In this document: positions 15,765 to 24,205 of the stretch, in pieces | Layout of the letters: every line of letters starts with the position of its first letter | How positions within the stretch are numbered: the first letter of the stretch is position 1 | NCBI GenBank assembly: GCA_018648445.1 | Contig: JABGRG010000025.1 | Coordinates: forward strand, 1-42,052 | Source: Rhodospirillales bacterium | Lineage (GTDB): Bacteria; Pseudomonadota; Alphaproteobacteria; Rhodospirillales_A; JACZKS01 | Length of the DNA stretch: 42,052 nucleotides | Reading direction: 5' to 3' | Notes under the pieces: generated by a model | Told to the model about the DNA's origin: nothing | Seen by the model: only the letters and a program-made list of their open reading frames with translations | Databases searched by the model: none | Made by a program: the position numbers and the translations under genes

Positions 15765-16823
15765 ATGTTTTCACGGCGACGATTTCTTGGCGCGGCGACC
15801 CTTTTGGGGGCCGGTGCGGCTTTTCTTGAGAAGGCCGGCGCGGCTTCGCATGATCATGGCGTGGCGCACGAGATTTCCGGGGGGCATTCGGGGACAAATA
15901 CCGTTGTTGGAACCGTCGATCACGAACGCAACGGTTTCGACCCCCATACCATTCTGACCGATTGGGATACGGGCGAGGTTTCGGTGCTTGCCGACGGGCG
16001 AACGTTGCGCGAATACGAGATTATCGCCGCTGATATGGACATCGAAATCGCGCCCGGCGTCACGTTCGCCGCCTGGGTTTATAACGGGCGTATTCCGGGG
16101 CCAACCCTGCGCGCGACTGAGGGCGACCTTATCCGCATTCGATTTTTCAACGCGGGCAGCCATCCCCACAGCCTTCATTTTCACGGCATTCACGCAGCCC
16201 GCATGGACGGTGTTCCAGGCGCGGGAGAGGTAAAACCGGGTGACGAATTCGTTTACGAATTCACCGCCGCACCCTTCGGATGCCACCTGTACCATTGCCA
16301 TTCGGTCCCCTTGAAGCGGCACATCCACAAGGGGCTATACGGCGCGTTCATCGTCGATCCCGATCCCGTCAAACACGGCGATCACGAGGACATCGCAGCA
16401 ACGCGGCTGCTGGGCCACGCCGAAAATGCGGCCTGGCAGGAAATGGTCATGGTCATGAACGGCTTTGACACCAATTTTGACGACGAAAACGAGTTTTACG
16501 CCGTCAACACCATTGCGTTCGCCTATTTCGCCAAGCCGATCCGCATTTCACGCGACAAACCGGTACGCGTCTATCTGGTCAACGTGACCGAATTCGATGC
16601 CATCAATTCATTTCATCTGCATGCCAATTTTTTTGATTACTTCGACCACGGCACGACCCTGACCCCGACCCTGAAAACCGTCGATACGATCATGCAGTGT
16701 CAGGCCCAGCGCGGCATTATCGAGTTCAGTTTCAAGGATCACGAGCCGGGCCTCTACATGTTCCACGCTCACCAGACGGAATTCGCCGAACTGGGCTGGA
16801 TGGCGCATTTCGAGGTGGTGTGA
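15765..16823 (+). CDS. Two-domain multicopper oxidase, Tat-exported
   Basis: This 352-residue protein begins with a twin-arginine signal (SRRRFLGAATLLGAG). It has two cupredoxin domains. All eight histidines for a trinuclear copper site are present: H138/H140 (LHFHG), H177/H179 (HCH), H284/H286 (FHLHA) and H334/H336 (HAH). A type 1 copper site is seen only in domain 1 (H135, C178, H186 in HCHSVPLKRHIHKGLYG). The second domain has no cysteine (FHAHQ). This matches the type C layout of two-domain oxidases, with Leu rather than Met as the likely axial residue. It would oxidise a metal ion or small reductant in the periplasm while reducing oxygen. Ribosome-site spacing is poor, and a TAA just upstream fixes the start. 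Confidence 0.88.
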   Translation: MFSRRRFLGAATLLGAGAAFLEKAGAASHDHGVAHEISGGHSGTNTVVGTVDHERNGFDPHTILTDWDTGEVSVLADGRTLREYEIIAADMDIEIAPGVTFAAWVYNGRIPGPTLRATEGDLIRIRFFNAGSHPHSLHFHGIHAARMDGVPGAGEVKPGDEFVYEFTAAPFGCHLYHCHSVPLKRHIHKGLYGAFIVDPDPVKHGDHEDIAATRLLGHAENAAWQEMVMVMNGFDTNFDDENEFYAVNTIAFAYFAKPIRISRDKPVRVYLVNVTEFDAINSFHLHANFFDYFDHGTTLTPTLKTVDTIMQCQAQRGIIEFSFKDHEPGLYMFHAHQTEFAELGWMAHFEVV

Positions 16824-17959
16824 TGAAACGCCTGTCCATCCTCGCGCCCTTATTGCTGATCTCGGCCCTAGCCGCAGCATTTCTGGCCGCCCGGCCCTTG
16901 GATTATTTGAGCGACGACGCGCCGCCCGGCGAGACGCTGGATATTGAAACCGTGCGTCTGGAAGAAACGGGTATTCATGTGGGTGTGCGGGCATCGGGTT
17001 CCGAACCCTTGGTCATCGCGCAGGTTCAGGTCGACGGCGCATACCGGACGTTTTCGCAAATCCCCGCGGGATCCATCGGATACCTGGGCACGGCCCAGAT
17101 CGACATCCCCTACCCCTGGGTTGCGGGAGAGAGCCATCATCTGGTCATACTCAGCGCCAGCGGGGCCACATTCGAGCACACAGTCGAAGTCGCCATCGAG
17201 ACCCCAGGAACAGATGCCACCGATTTGTTGGGCTTGGCCCTGGTCGGGTTGTTGGTCGGTATCGTTCCGATCATGATCGGCTTCACCTTTTATCCGGCTC
17301 TGGTCGGCTTCGGCGAGAACGGACGGCAGTTCGCCATGGCCCTGACCGTTGGCCTACTGGCCTTTCTGCTGGCGGACACGCTCTTAGAAGGTCTGGACGC
17401 AGCGCAGGATGTCGCCGATGGCCTAAAGCCGGAGCTGATCGTGCTGTTGGGCGGGGCACTCACGTGTCTTATTCTACTGGCCATTGGAAGACGTGGGGGA
17501 CGCCCGCCCGAGGGGGCACAACTGGCCATGTTCATTGCGCTGGGGATCGGGGTTCACAATCTGGGCGAGGGTTTGGTTATCGGCGCGTCGTTTGCAGCAG
17601 GCGAGGTCGCGCTGGCGTCTTTTCTGGTTCTCGGTTTCGCCCTTCACAATGTAACCGAGGGCATCGCCATTTGCGCGCCGCTGCGCCGCGAAGCCGTATC
17701 AATGGCGCGGCTGGGCATGTATGCGTTGATCGCGGGCGGACCGGCGATCATCGGCACAATGGCGGGCGGCTTGGCCGTCGCACCGGTATGGACAGCGGTG
17801 GCCTTCGGTATCGGCGCCGGGGCCATCCTTCAGGTAATGATCGAGGTGGGCGGCCTGTTTTTGCGCCGCGCGCGCGAAACCGGCGCAACGGTCGGCCTAG
17901 CCGGTTTCGCTTGCGGCGTCGCGATTATGTACGCTACCGCGTTCGTCGTGCACGGTTAG
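16823..17959 (+). CDS. ZIP-family metal transporter with N-terminal extracytoplasmic domain
   Basis: This 378-residue protein has a hydrophobic N-terminus, then about 110 residues of beta-rich sequence predicted outside the membrane, then a ZIP core with about eight helices. Both metal-site motifs are present: HNLGEG (TM4) and HNVTEG (TM5). ZIP proteins move zinc, iron or manganese into the cytoplasm. The extra N-terminal domain is not part of ordinary ZIP proteins and may receive metal from the oxidase. The ATG overlaps the oxidase stop by one base (TGATG), so the two are translationally coupled. The coupling suggests that the oxidase sets the metal redox state for the transporter. Confidence 0.85.
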   Translation: MKRLSILAPLLLISALAAAFLAARPLDYLSDDAPPGETLDIETVRLEETGIHVGVRASGSEPLVIAQVQVDGAYRTFSQIPAGSIGYLGTAQIDIPYPWVAGESHHLVILSASGATFEHTVEVAIETPGTDATDLLGLALVGLLVGIVPIMIGFTFYPALVGFGENGRQFAMALTVGLLAFLLADTLLEGLDAAQDVADGLKPELIVLLGGALTCLILLAIGRRGGRPPEGAQLAMFIALGIGVHNLGEGLVIGASFAAGEVALASFLVLGFALHNVTEGIAICAPLRREAVSMARLGMYALIAGGPAIIGTMAGGLAVAPVWTAVAFGIGAGAILQVMIEVGGLFLRRARETGATVGLAGFACGVAIMYATAFVVHG

Positions 17960-17965
17960 CCCGGT

Positions 17966-19297
17966 TTAATACGTCTCCAAGAAACGCATCATGTCGCCCT
18001 GCGGTTCGCCGAGCAGTCCACCTTCGTGCATGATGATTTCGCCACGCAGCACAGTGGTGATCGGCCAACCCTTGACCTTCATGCCGTCATAAGGCGTCCA
18101 GCCGCAGCGGCTGGCGATCCATGAATTGGTGATGGTACGCTTGGCCTTGAGATCGACAATGGTGAAATCGCCGTCAAAACCCGGCGCGATGCGCCCTTTT
18201 CCGGCGATGCCAAACAGGCGCGCCGGACCCGAAGCCATCAGATCGACGAAGCGTTCCAGCGACAGCCTTCCCGCGTTGACGTGATCCAGCATCACCGGCA
18301 CCAGGGTTTGCACGCCGGGCATGCCCGACGGTGATTTCGGGTACGGGGCTTCTTTTTCTGCCACCAGATGCGGCGCGTGATCGGATCCCAGGCAATCGAT
18401 CAAGCCGTCATTGACCGCCTGCCAAAGCGCATCGCGATGGCGGGCATCGCGGATTGGCGGGTTCATCTGACCAAACGCGCCAAGCTGCTCGTAGACCTCG
18501 GGTGCGGCCAAAGTCAGGTGCTGGGGCGTGGCCTCGACCGAAATGGTGTCTTCACGCCCGCGCAGAATATCCAATTCCTCGGCTGTGCTGACATGCAATA
18601 CGTGAACGCGCCTGCGCGCCGCATGGGCCAGTTTTAGCAACCGTTGGGTCGACTTGACCGCGCATTCCACGTCGCGCCATTCCGGATGGGCGGAAACGTC
18701 GCCCGCCTTCTCGGCAATGCCGAAGCGCTCTTTCAGCCGCTCTTCGTCTTCCGAATGAACCGAACAGCGCCGCGATCCTTGCGCCAGAACGCGGGCCAGT
18801 GTCGCGTCGTCATCTACCAGAAGGTTACCCGTGGAACTGCCCATGAAGATTTTGACGCCGCAGCAGCCCGGAAGCCGTTCCAGTTCAGCCAGTTCGTTCA
18901 CATTGGTCGCCGTCGCGCCCACATAAAACGCGGCGTCGCACCACAGACGCCCACGGGCGTTGCGCCATTTGGCGGAATAGGCTTCGGTATCGGTAATCAG
19001 AGGGTTGTTGTTGGGCATGTCGAATACGGCACAAACCCCGCCCAATGCGGCCGCCGCCGTGCCGGTTCCCAAATCCTCCTTCGCCTCACTACCGGGTTCG
19101 CGGAAATGAACCTGGGTGTCGATAACGCCAGGCAGAACATGAAGCCCCTTGGCATCCAGGACGCTGCCGCCCGCCGCCGAGCCAAAATCGCCCAACGCGG
19201 CGATACGCCCGCCCCGAACGCCGATATCGGTTTTCACCAGGCCCGCCGGGGTTGCCACCTTGCCGCGCCGGATAATCATATCGAAGGATTCGGACAT
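17966..19297 (-). CDS. pyrC: Dihydroorotase-like amidohydrolase (class I DHOase family)
   Basis: This 443-residue cyclic amidohydrolase has full DHOase length. Recognised elements are K149 (GVKIFMGSS, the carbamylated-lysine position), H181 (SVHSEDE), H235 (VHVLHVS) and D306 (LGSDHAPH). The first metal motif reads DTQVHFREPG: Q62 replaces the first histidine of the usual H-x-H, while H64 is kept. The family converts N-carbamoyl-aspartate to dihydroorotate in pyrimidine synthesis. I recall the Gln variant as widespread in an alphaproteobacterial subgroup, so true DHOase activity is not certain and a related ureidolytic or hydantoin-type role is possible. It is divergent from msrB with 51 nt between the start codons. 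The symbol is given on family grounds only. Confidence 0.75.
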   Translation of the reverse strand: MSESFDMIIRRGKVATPAGLVKTDIGVRGGRIAALGDFGSAAGGSVLDAKGLHVLPGVIDTQVHFREPGSEAKEDLGTGTAAAALGGVCAVFDMPNNNPLITDTEAYSAKWRNARGRLWCDAAFYVGATATNVNELAELERLPGCCGVKIFMGSSTGNLLVDDDATLARVLAQGSRRCSVHSEDEERLKERFGIAEKAGDVSAHPEWRDVECAVKSTQRLLKLAHAARRRVHVLHVSTAEELDILRGREDTISVEATPQHLTLAAPEVYEQLGAFGQMNPPIRDARHRDALWQAVNDGLIDCLGSDHAPHLVAEKEAPYPKSPSGMPGVQTLVPVMLDHVNAGRLSLERFVDLMASGPARLFGIAGKGRIAPGFDGDFTIVDLKAKRTITNSWIASRCGWTPYDGMKVKGWPITTVLRGEIIMHEGGLLGEPQGDMMRFLETY

Positions 19298-19348
19298 TTT
19301 TTCCCACCCGTCATTGAAAAATCGAATGCCAATTCACTCATATCACTT

Positions 19349-19753
19349 ATGAGCTCACATAAAAAATTCGAAATCGAGAAATCCGAAGACGAATGGCGTC
19401 GGAACCTCAGCGAACAGCAGTTCGCCATCTTGCGCAAGCACGGCACCGAACATCCGTCGTCCAGTCCGCTGGACAAGGAAAACAGGCCAGGGACCTATCA
19501 TTGCGCCGGGTGCGGAACGGCTCTGTTTTCGTCTTCACACAAGTTCGACAGCGGCTGCGGGTGGCCCAGCTTTCTCCAGCCGCTGGACCAATCCATCGGC
19601 ACGTCGACGGATTTCAAACTGTTCTATCCCAGAACCGAAACCCACTGCGCCAAATGCGGCGGCCATCTAGGCCACGTTTTTGATGACGGCCCGCAACCAA
19701 CGGGCCAGCGCTATTGCATCAACGGCGCGGCCCTTTCGTTCAAGGACGAATGA
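19349..19753 (+). CDS. msrB: Peptide-methionine (R)-S-oxide reductase
   Basis: This 134-residue MsrB reduces methionine-R-sulfoxide in proteins. The zinc-binding cysteine pairs are CAGC and CAKC, and the catalytic cysteine is in GQRYCIN. HCAKCGGHLGHVFDDGP is the family signature. The frame is open far upstream, but the ATG at 19349 gives the standard length. It lacks an obvious Shine-Dalgarno sequence, so the message may be leaderless or weakly translated. It is followed after 31 nt by the aldo/keto reductase, likely co-transcribed. The pairing suggests a redox-repair or detoxification unit. Confidence 0.9.
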   Translation: MSSHKKFEIEKSEDEWRRNLSEQQFAILRKHGTEHPSSSPLDKENRPGTYHCAGCGTALFSSSHKFDSGCGWPSFLQPLDQSIGTSTDFKLFYPRTETHCAKCGGHLGHVFDDGPQPTGQRYCINGAALSFKDE

Positions 19754-19784
19754 CAGGCAATCTCCCTCGCCTTATGATTAAGCG

Positions 19785-20609
19785 ATGCAATTTCTAAACG
19801 TCCACGGCGCAAAGATACCGGCATTAGGTCTGGGAACCTGGCGATTGAGGGGGCGAACCTGCCACGACATGGTTCGATTCGCCCTGGAAATCGGCTACCG
19901 CCACATCGACACTGCGGCGATCTACGGAAATGAAGAGGACGTGGGCGCTGGGTTAGCCGCCTCCGGAATTGCCCGCGAAGAGATTTTTCTGACAACCAAG
20001 GTTTGGTCCAGCAGTTTGTCCCATGAAGCGGTTCTGCGCGGAGCCGATGAAAGCCTGAAACGCCTGGGGACCGATTATATCGACCTGTTCCTCATCCATT
20101 GGCCGTCACGCTCGGTCCCGCTGGCTGAAACCCTGGGCGCAATGAGTGAACTTCAGGCCAACGGAAAAATTCGGCATATCGGCGTCAGCAACTTCAACGT
20201 CGCGCTCATGCGTGAGGCCATTGAAACCCTAAAGGTTCCCATCGTCGCTAATCAGGTGGAGTACCACCCCTATCTGTCCCAGAACCGGGTACTCGACTAT
20301 TGCCAGCGGGCGGGCATCACCTTGGCGGCCTATTGCCCCGTTGCCGAAGGTCACGCCGCCAAGGACAAAACCTTGCGCCGTATCGGGGCGAAATACGACC
20401 GCTCGGCAGCCGAAGTGGCGCTTCGCTGGCTTCTACATCAGGACATGGTTTCGGTCATTCCCATGACCGCCAACCCCGATCACTGCCGGGTAAACCTGAG
20501 TGTCTTTGACTTTTCGCTCGATCCCGAGGACCGGGCCGCCATCGCTTCAATGGCGACCGGCCTGCGGCTCGTCGATATGCATTCGGGACACCCGTGGGAC
20601 CCGGACTGA
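19785..20609 (+). CDS. Aldo/keto reductase
   Basis: This 274-residue (beta/alpha)8 reductase of the AKR5-like (DkgA/DkgB) type carries the complete catalytic tetrad: D42 and Y47 (DTAAIYGNE), K72 (TTKVW) and H105 (LFLIHWP). GVSNFNV and VIPMTANPDHCRVNL are the NADPH-binding motifs. The last is usually IPKS, here IPMT, which may affect cofactor preference. It reduces carbonyls such as methylglyoxal or 2,5-diketogluconate in the family. The substrate here is unknown. It lies 31 nt after msrB and is convergent with the M20 peptidase. Confidence 0.9.
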   Translation: MQFLNVHGAKIPALGLGTWRLRGRTCHDMVRFALEIGYRHIDTAAIYGNEEDVGAGLAASGIAREEIFLTTKVWSSSLSHEAVLRGADESLKRLGTDYIDLFLIHWPSRSVPLAETLGAMSELQANGKIRHIGVSNFNVALMREAIETLKVPIVANQVEYHPYLSQNRVLDYCQRAGITLAAYCPVAEGHAAKDKTLRRIGAKYDRSAAEVALRWLLHQDMVSVIPMTANPDHCRVNLSVFDFSLDPEDRAAIASMATGLRLVDMHSGHPWDPD

Positions 20610-20620
20610 ACCGACTTCGC

Positions 20621-21748
20621 CTATTCCAGCGAGTCGAGCAGGCGGTAAAACAGTTCTGCCCGCTGCGCCAGCAATGACACGGTGATTTGTTCGTTCATGG
20701 TGTGAGCACCATCGCCGTTCACACCCAGCCCATCCAGAGCTGGCGAGATCGGCCCGGCGAAGTTGGCGTCCGACGCGCCGCCCGCTTTCACCGCTTCCAG
20801 GTCCATTCCCAGTTCCGCGCCCACCTTGCGGGCATGTTCAAACAACGCCACACCGGCTGGCGTCTGTTCAAACGGCGGGCGTTCGGCCCCGCCGCTGACG
20901 GTAATGGTGACATCCGGATCATAGGGTTTGAGGTTCGCGATCCTGGGAATCATCTCGTCGGCAATGGCCTTGGTGGGCAGGCGCATATCGATTTCGGCCG
21001 AGGCGAATTCCGGTATCACGTTGGGACGCGAGCCGCCCGAAAGAACACCGACGTTGACGGTCAGTTCGCGCTCGTAATCGGTCATATTTTCAATGTCGAT
21101 AATTTGACGGGCCATTTCCTTGATGGCGCTGCGCCCATCGGCATGGCGAGAACCCGAGTGCGCGGGCCGCCCCTGAATATCCAGTACGAAGCGCGCCGTG
21201 CCTTTGCGCGCCCCAACCACGTTGCCGCCGTCCCGCGCCGGTTCCAGCACCAGAACGTATTTGTGTTTGTGGGCCTCTTCAATGATCAGATCGCGTGAGG
21301 AACGGCTGCACATTTCCTCGTCGGTGTTAAACAGGAACGTAATGGGAAGCGGCGATTCCTTGCCCTGACGGAAAAAATTGCGAAAAGCGTGGAAGCCGAA
21401 GAAGGCTCCGCCCTTCATATCGAAAATACCCGGCCCATAGGCGATATCGCCTTCGACCCTGAACGGCAGGCGCTCGATGGTGCCCATGGGATGAACCGTA
21501 TCCAAATGCCCGATAACCAAAATGCCCTTGGTGTCTCCGCCCCAGGGTGTGCGCACTTTCAGGCAATCACCGAAGCCCTTGGTTCCGGGAATGCGGTCAA
21601 TTTGGCCGCCAAGCGCTGCAAAATCGGCCTCGACCTTATCGACCATCCGATTGGTTGCTTCAGGCGTATCGGTGGGCGATTCAATTTCCACCCATTCGCG
21701 GATGCCATCCAAAATTTCCTGCGTGTCAAAGCCGGGAACGCTTGTCAT
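20621..21748 (-). CDS. M20 family metallopeptidase (glutamate carboxypeptidase-like)
   Basis: This 375-residue protein has the M20 dizinc set: H81 (GHLDTVHPMG), D110 (GIFDMKGG), the general base E144 with E145 (NTDEEM), E169 (VLEPARDG) and H349 (DGAHTMNE). A dimerisation lid domain lies between (GRPAHSGSRHADGRSAI). The closest type is CPG2-like glutamate carboxypeptidase, which removes C-terminal Glu or hydrolyses N-acyl amino acids. No signal peptide is visible, so it acts in the cytoplasm. GGAGAAAG precedes the ATG. It is the last gene of a minus-strand run, 23 nt after the ParB-like gene. This suggests co-transcription with the glycan genes, though functional linkage is uncertain. Confidence 0.85.
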   Translation of the reverse strand: MTSVPGFDTQEILDGIREWVEIESPTDTPEATNRMVDKVEADFAALGGQIDRIPGTKGFGDCLKVRTPWGGDTKGILVIGHLDTVHPMGTIERLPFRVEGDIAYGPGIFDMKGGAFFGFHAFRNFFRQGKESPLPITFLFNTDEEMCSRSSRDLIIEEAHKHKYVLVLEPARDGGNVVGARKGTARFVLDIQGRPAHSGSRHADGRSAIKEMARQIIDIENMTDYERELTVNVGVLSGGSRPNVIPEFASAEIDMRLPTKAIADEMIPRIANLKPYDPDVTITVSGGAERPPFEQTPAGVALFEHARKVGAELGMDLEAVKAGGASDANFAGPISPALDGLGVNGDGAHTMNEQITVSLLAQRAELFYRLLDSLE

Positions 21749-21771
21749 TGTTTTCTTTCTCCTGTTGGTGA

Positions 21772-22017
21772 TCAGTGCTGGACCGCACGGACCAGAAAAG
21801 CCGTGATCGTTTCCTCGCCAAGGGCCTTCAGAGCGGCGAGCCGGTTGACCCCGTTGACCAGCACGTAGCGTTTGCCGTCGTGGCGTACACGAACGGGTAT
21901 TATCTTGCCTGTCTCGATATAACCCTCAGCTGCGGCCTCAACCCGCGCATCATCAGCGTTCTTTTTCGATTTGACCGGCACATAAATTTCTTCGATTGCA
22001 ATATCTATGGTTTTCAT
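21772..22017 (-). CDS. Mini ParB/sulfiredoxin-fold domain protein (81 aa)
   Basis: This 81-residue protein consists of just one ParB-N/sulfiredoxin-like domain. A start IAIEEIYVPVKSKK is followed by GKIIPVRVRHDGKRYVLVNGVNRLAALKALGEETITAFLVR, the typical strand-helix layout. In ParB the loop would read GERR, and in sulfiredoxin it carries a cysteine. Here it is NGVNRL with no cysteine, so neither CTPase nor sulfiredoxin activity is evident. It has no helix-turn-helix or partition context. GGGG precedes the ATG. It lies 3 nt after the winged-helix gene, implying tight co-expression. Function unknown. A nucleotide-binding regulator or kinase-like activity are possibilities by fold only. Confidence 0.75.
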   Translation of the reverse strand: MKTIDIAIEEIYVPVKSKKNADDARVEAAAEGYIETGKIIPVRVRHDGKRYVLVNGVNRLAALKALGEETITAFLVRAVQH

Positions 22018-22020
22018 AAA

Positions 22021-22440
22021 CTAAGCCCCTGCCTTGTCCGGTCCAATTTTCAGTGCGGCAAAGCGGTTCAAAAAAAAGCGCCGTAGCGGTGGATTTCCTG
22101 CACCGAAAAAAATCATTCCGTCGATTTCCTGTTTGAACAAAAAGCCGCTGCTCGCAAGCCGGTCGACTTCGTCCCTTATCTCGCTTTCTTCGCCACCGAT
22201 CAGGGTCGCGATGTCGCGTTCACACAGTTCGGTCGAAACGACGCTGGCGAAAATTTTCACGGCCATCGTGCCGCCGAACTTACCCAGCGTCGCCGCCAGA
22301 ATTTCGGCTGCTGCATCCGAAACCAGCAGAATTTCCTCTGTCCTGCCGGAATCCTTGCGCATGTAGGGAACCAAAACCGCATCGGCGTCACCAAGCGATT
22401 GGCGGGCCGCGTCAACATCGTCTTGCGTCAAACAGGGCAC
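22021..22440 (-). CDS. ArsR-like winged-helix protein (139 aa)
   Basis: The frame is open upstream inside asnB, but the real gene begins at the GTG at 22440, one base after the asnB stop, with GGAG 7 nt before it. The 139-residue product has an N-terminal segment of about 65 residues I do not recognise. A winged-helix domain of ArsR type follows (FASVVSTELCERDIATLIGG / EIRDEVDRLASSGFLFKQEI / GMIFFGAG). The Cys in ELCERD sits where metal-sensing ArsR proteins have the ELCVCD box, but only one cysteine remains. It could be a regulator of the operon or a protein-interaction module. It is tightly packed between asnB and the ParB-like gene. Confidence 0.7.
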   Translation of the reverse strand: MPCLTQDDVDAARQSLGDADAVLVPYMRKDSGRTEEILLVSDAAAEILAATLGKFGGTMAVKIFASVVSTELCERDIATLIGGEESEIRDEVDRLASSGFLFKQEIDGMIFFGAGNPPLRRFFLNRFAALKIGPDKAGA

Positions 22441-22441
22441 C

Positions 22442-24205
22442 TTACTGCTCCGCCAAAGAGTCAAAGACATCGCCCACCGGGGCCATGCCGAGAATGTGCT
22501 TGCGATGCCACAGCGCGTAGAAAAGCAGCGTCCACGCCGCCTTCCCCTGTTTTTTCCCGCCCGCCGCAAACAGTTTTTCGACCGCGTCCGCCTGACAAAC
22601 TTCGGCAATGCCGGGCTGTGCGGCGACCAATGCACCCAACTGTGCACCGCGCGAGCCGATCCATTCGCCGACCGGCACCGTGAAACCGCGCTTTCTGGCA
22701 AACGGTTTTGACACCGGCAGACCGGTTTCCAGCCATCGGCGCAATATCCATTTGCCAAGGCCACGTTTGAGCTTGAGGGAATCTGGCAAACGGTAGGCGA
22801 ATTCAGCGACGCGCTGGTCCAGAAACGGAACCCGCCCTTCAACGCCGTGGGCCATCAAACACCGATCCAGCTTGCCCAGCAAATCATGGGGAAGCCAGTC
22901 GGCGCAATCGACGGCCTGCATCATTTGCAATCGGGTGAGGGCTGGCAGGTCATAAGTGCGTTCCGAAGCGGCGATGCCGACGCGCCACGACCGGGCCTTA
23001 TCGGGATTGCGCAATACGCCCAACCCATCAAATATTCCCTTGCGGCGCATGGGTTTGGCGAGCGGCCAGCCGCGCGCCGCCGCCCGATAACGCCCATAAC
23101 CGGCGAAAAGTTCGTCCCCGCCCTCGCCGCTTAGAACCACTTTCAGGCCGTCGGCGTGAACGGCCCGGGCCAGCTTGTACGTGGGCAATATCGCGTAGTC
23201 GGCGGCCGGATCGTCCATGGCCGCGGCGATTTCCGGAAGCAGGTTCCAAAAATCGGTCTCATCGAAGGCCACCTCAACATGATCGGCCCTTGTGGCCTTG
23301 GCCACCATGCGCGCGTGGTCGCGCTCGTCCTGGGCACTGGTGCCCGGAAAACCGGCCGTATAGGCCCTGACCGGGCGTTCGTTCAGGCGCGCCATCATAG
23401 CCAGCAGCACCGAAGAATCGACCCCGCCCGAAAGGAACATTCCATAAGGAACGTCCGAGCGCTGATGGATGCCGACGCTGTCATTGAGAACCCGGTCCAG
23501 TTCGGCCAGCGCATCGGTTGCCCCGCGCATAACCGGAGCCTCGTCAGGTAAGGCGCGAGTTTGATGCCGTTCGATAATACGGGCGTTTTCGATGACGAGG
23601 GTTTCGCCCGGAAGAACCCGTTCGATGCCCTCGAAAACGGTTGCGCCGCCGGTGGTGAACTGCAATTGCAGCAATTCATCGCGCGGTCCGCTGCTCAAAA
23701 CCGGCGTGGCCAACCCTGCCGCAATCAGGGCTTGAGGTTCGGAAGCGAAAGCGAAGCCCTTCTCGTTTTGAACGTAGTAGATGGGCTTGATGCCGAATGG
23801 GTCGCGCGAAAGAACGAGGTGGTCGTGATCCGGATCGTGAATGGCGATGGAATACATGCCGCGCAAGTGGCGCGTATAGGCCGCCCCGTGTTGCAAATAT
23901 AGGTGCAAGGGCGGTTCGCAATCGGATTTGGTCTTGAAGCCGACCTCACCCATTTTCGCGCGTAATTCGACGAAATTATAAATCTCGCCGTTGGCCACAA
24001 GCGCCGCGTTTTGCGCAAAAAGCGGCTGATCGCCGGTTTCCAGATCAATGATGGCCAGACGGGTCTGAACAAGACCCACCGAACCCGCCACATGCGTTCC
24101 CCGGCCATCGGGTCCGCGATGTTCAAGCGCATCCGCCAGGATCTTCAGAATCCGCTCGTCCGGCACCTGACCGGTTGCGGTCATTAATCCGGCGATGCCG
24201 CACAT
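22442..24205 (-). CDS. asnB: Asparagine synthase-type glutamine amidotransferase
   Basis: This 587-residue class II amidotransferase has the catalytic C2 (MCGIAGL) and a full N-terminal glutaminase domain (LEHRGPDGRGTH, VANGEIYNF). The ATP-pyrophosphatase/synthetase domain carries the PP-loop SGGVDSS near residue 260 and LSGEGGDELFAGYGRY. It would make asparagine or, in a glycan cluster, amidate a uronic acid, as WbpS-type homologues do in O-antigen pathways. The location after four glycosyltransferases favours the second role, but sequence alone does not decide. The ATG overlaps the preceding GT4 stop by one base (TAATG), and the downstream winged-helix gene starts one base after its stop. 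Confidence 0.85.
   Translation of the reverse strand: MCGIAGLMTATGQVPDERILKILADALEHRGPDGRGTHVAGSVGLVQTRLAIIDLETGDQPLFAQNAALVANGEIYNFVELRAKMGEVGFKTKSDCEPPLHLYLQHGAAYTRHLRGMYSIAIHDPDHDHLVLSRDPFGIKPIYYVQNEKGFAFASEPQALIAAGLATPVLSSGPRDELLQLQFTTGGATVFEGIERVLPGETLVIENARIIERHQTRALPDEAPVMRGATDALAELDRVLNDSVGIHQRSDVPYGMFLSGGVDSSVLLAMMARLNERPVRAYTAGFPGTSAQDERDHARMVAKATRADHVEVAFDETDFWNLLPEIAAAMDDPAADYAILPTYKLARAVHADGLKVVLSGEGGDELFAGYGRYRAAARGWPLAKPMRRKGIFDGLGVLRNPDKARSWRVGIAASERTYDLPALTRLQMMQAVDCADWLPHDLLGKLDRCLMAHGVEGRVPFLDQRVAEFAYRLPDSLKLKRGLGKWILRRWLETGLPVSKPFARKRGFTVPVGEWIGSRGAQLGALVAAQPGIAEVCQADAVEKLFAAGGKKQGKAAWTLLFYALWHRKHILGMAPVGDVFDSLAEQ

Noticed and set aside
21772..22017. ParB-like gene as a chromosome-partition parB
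   Set aside because: It is only 81 residues, with no GERR CTP motif, no helix-turn-helix, no parA neighbour and no parS-like palindrome.
22440..22842. N-terminal extension of the winged-helix gene into asnB
   Set aside because: This part lies within the asnB coding region in another frame and is Arg/Ser-rich. The GTG at 22440 with GGAG upstream explains the gene.
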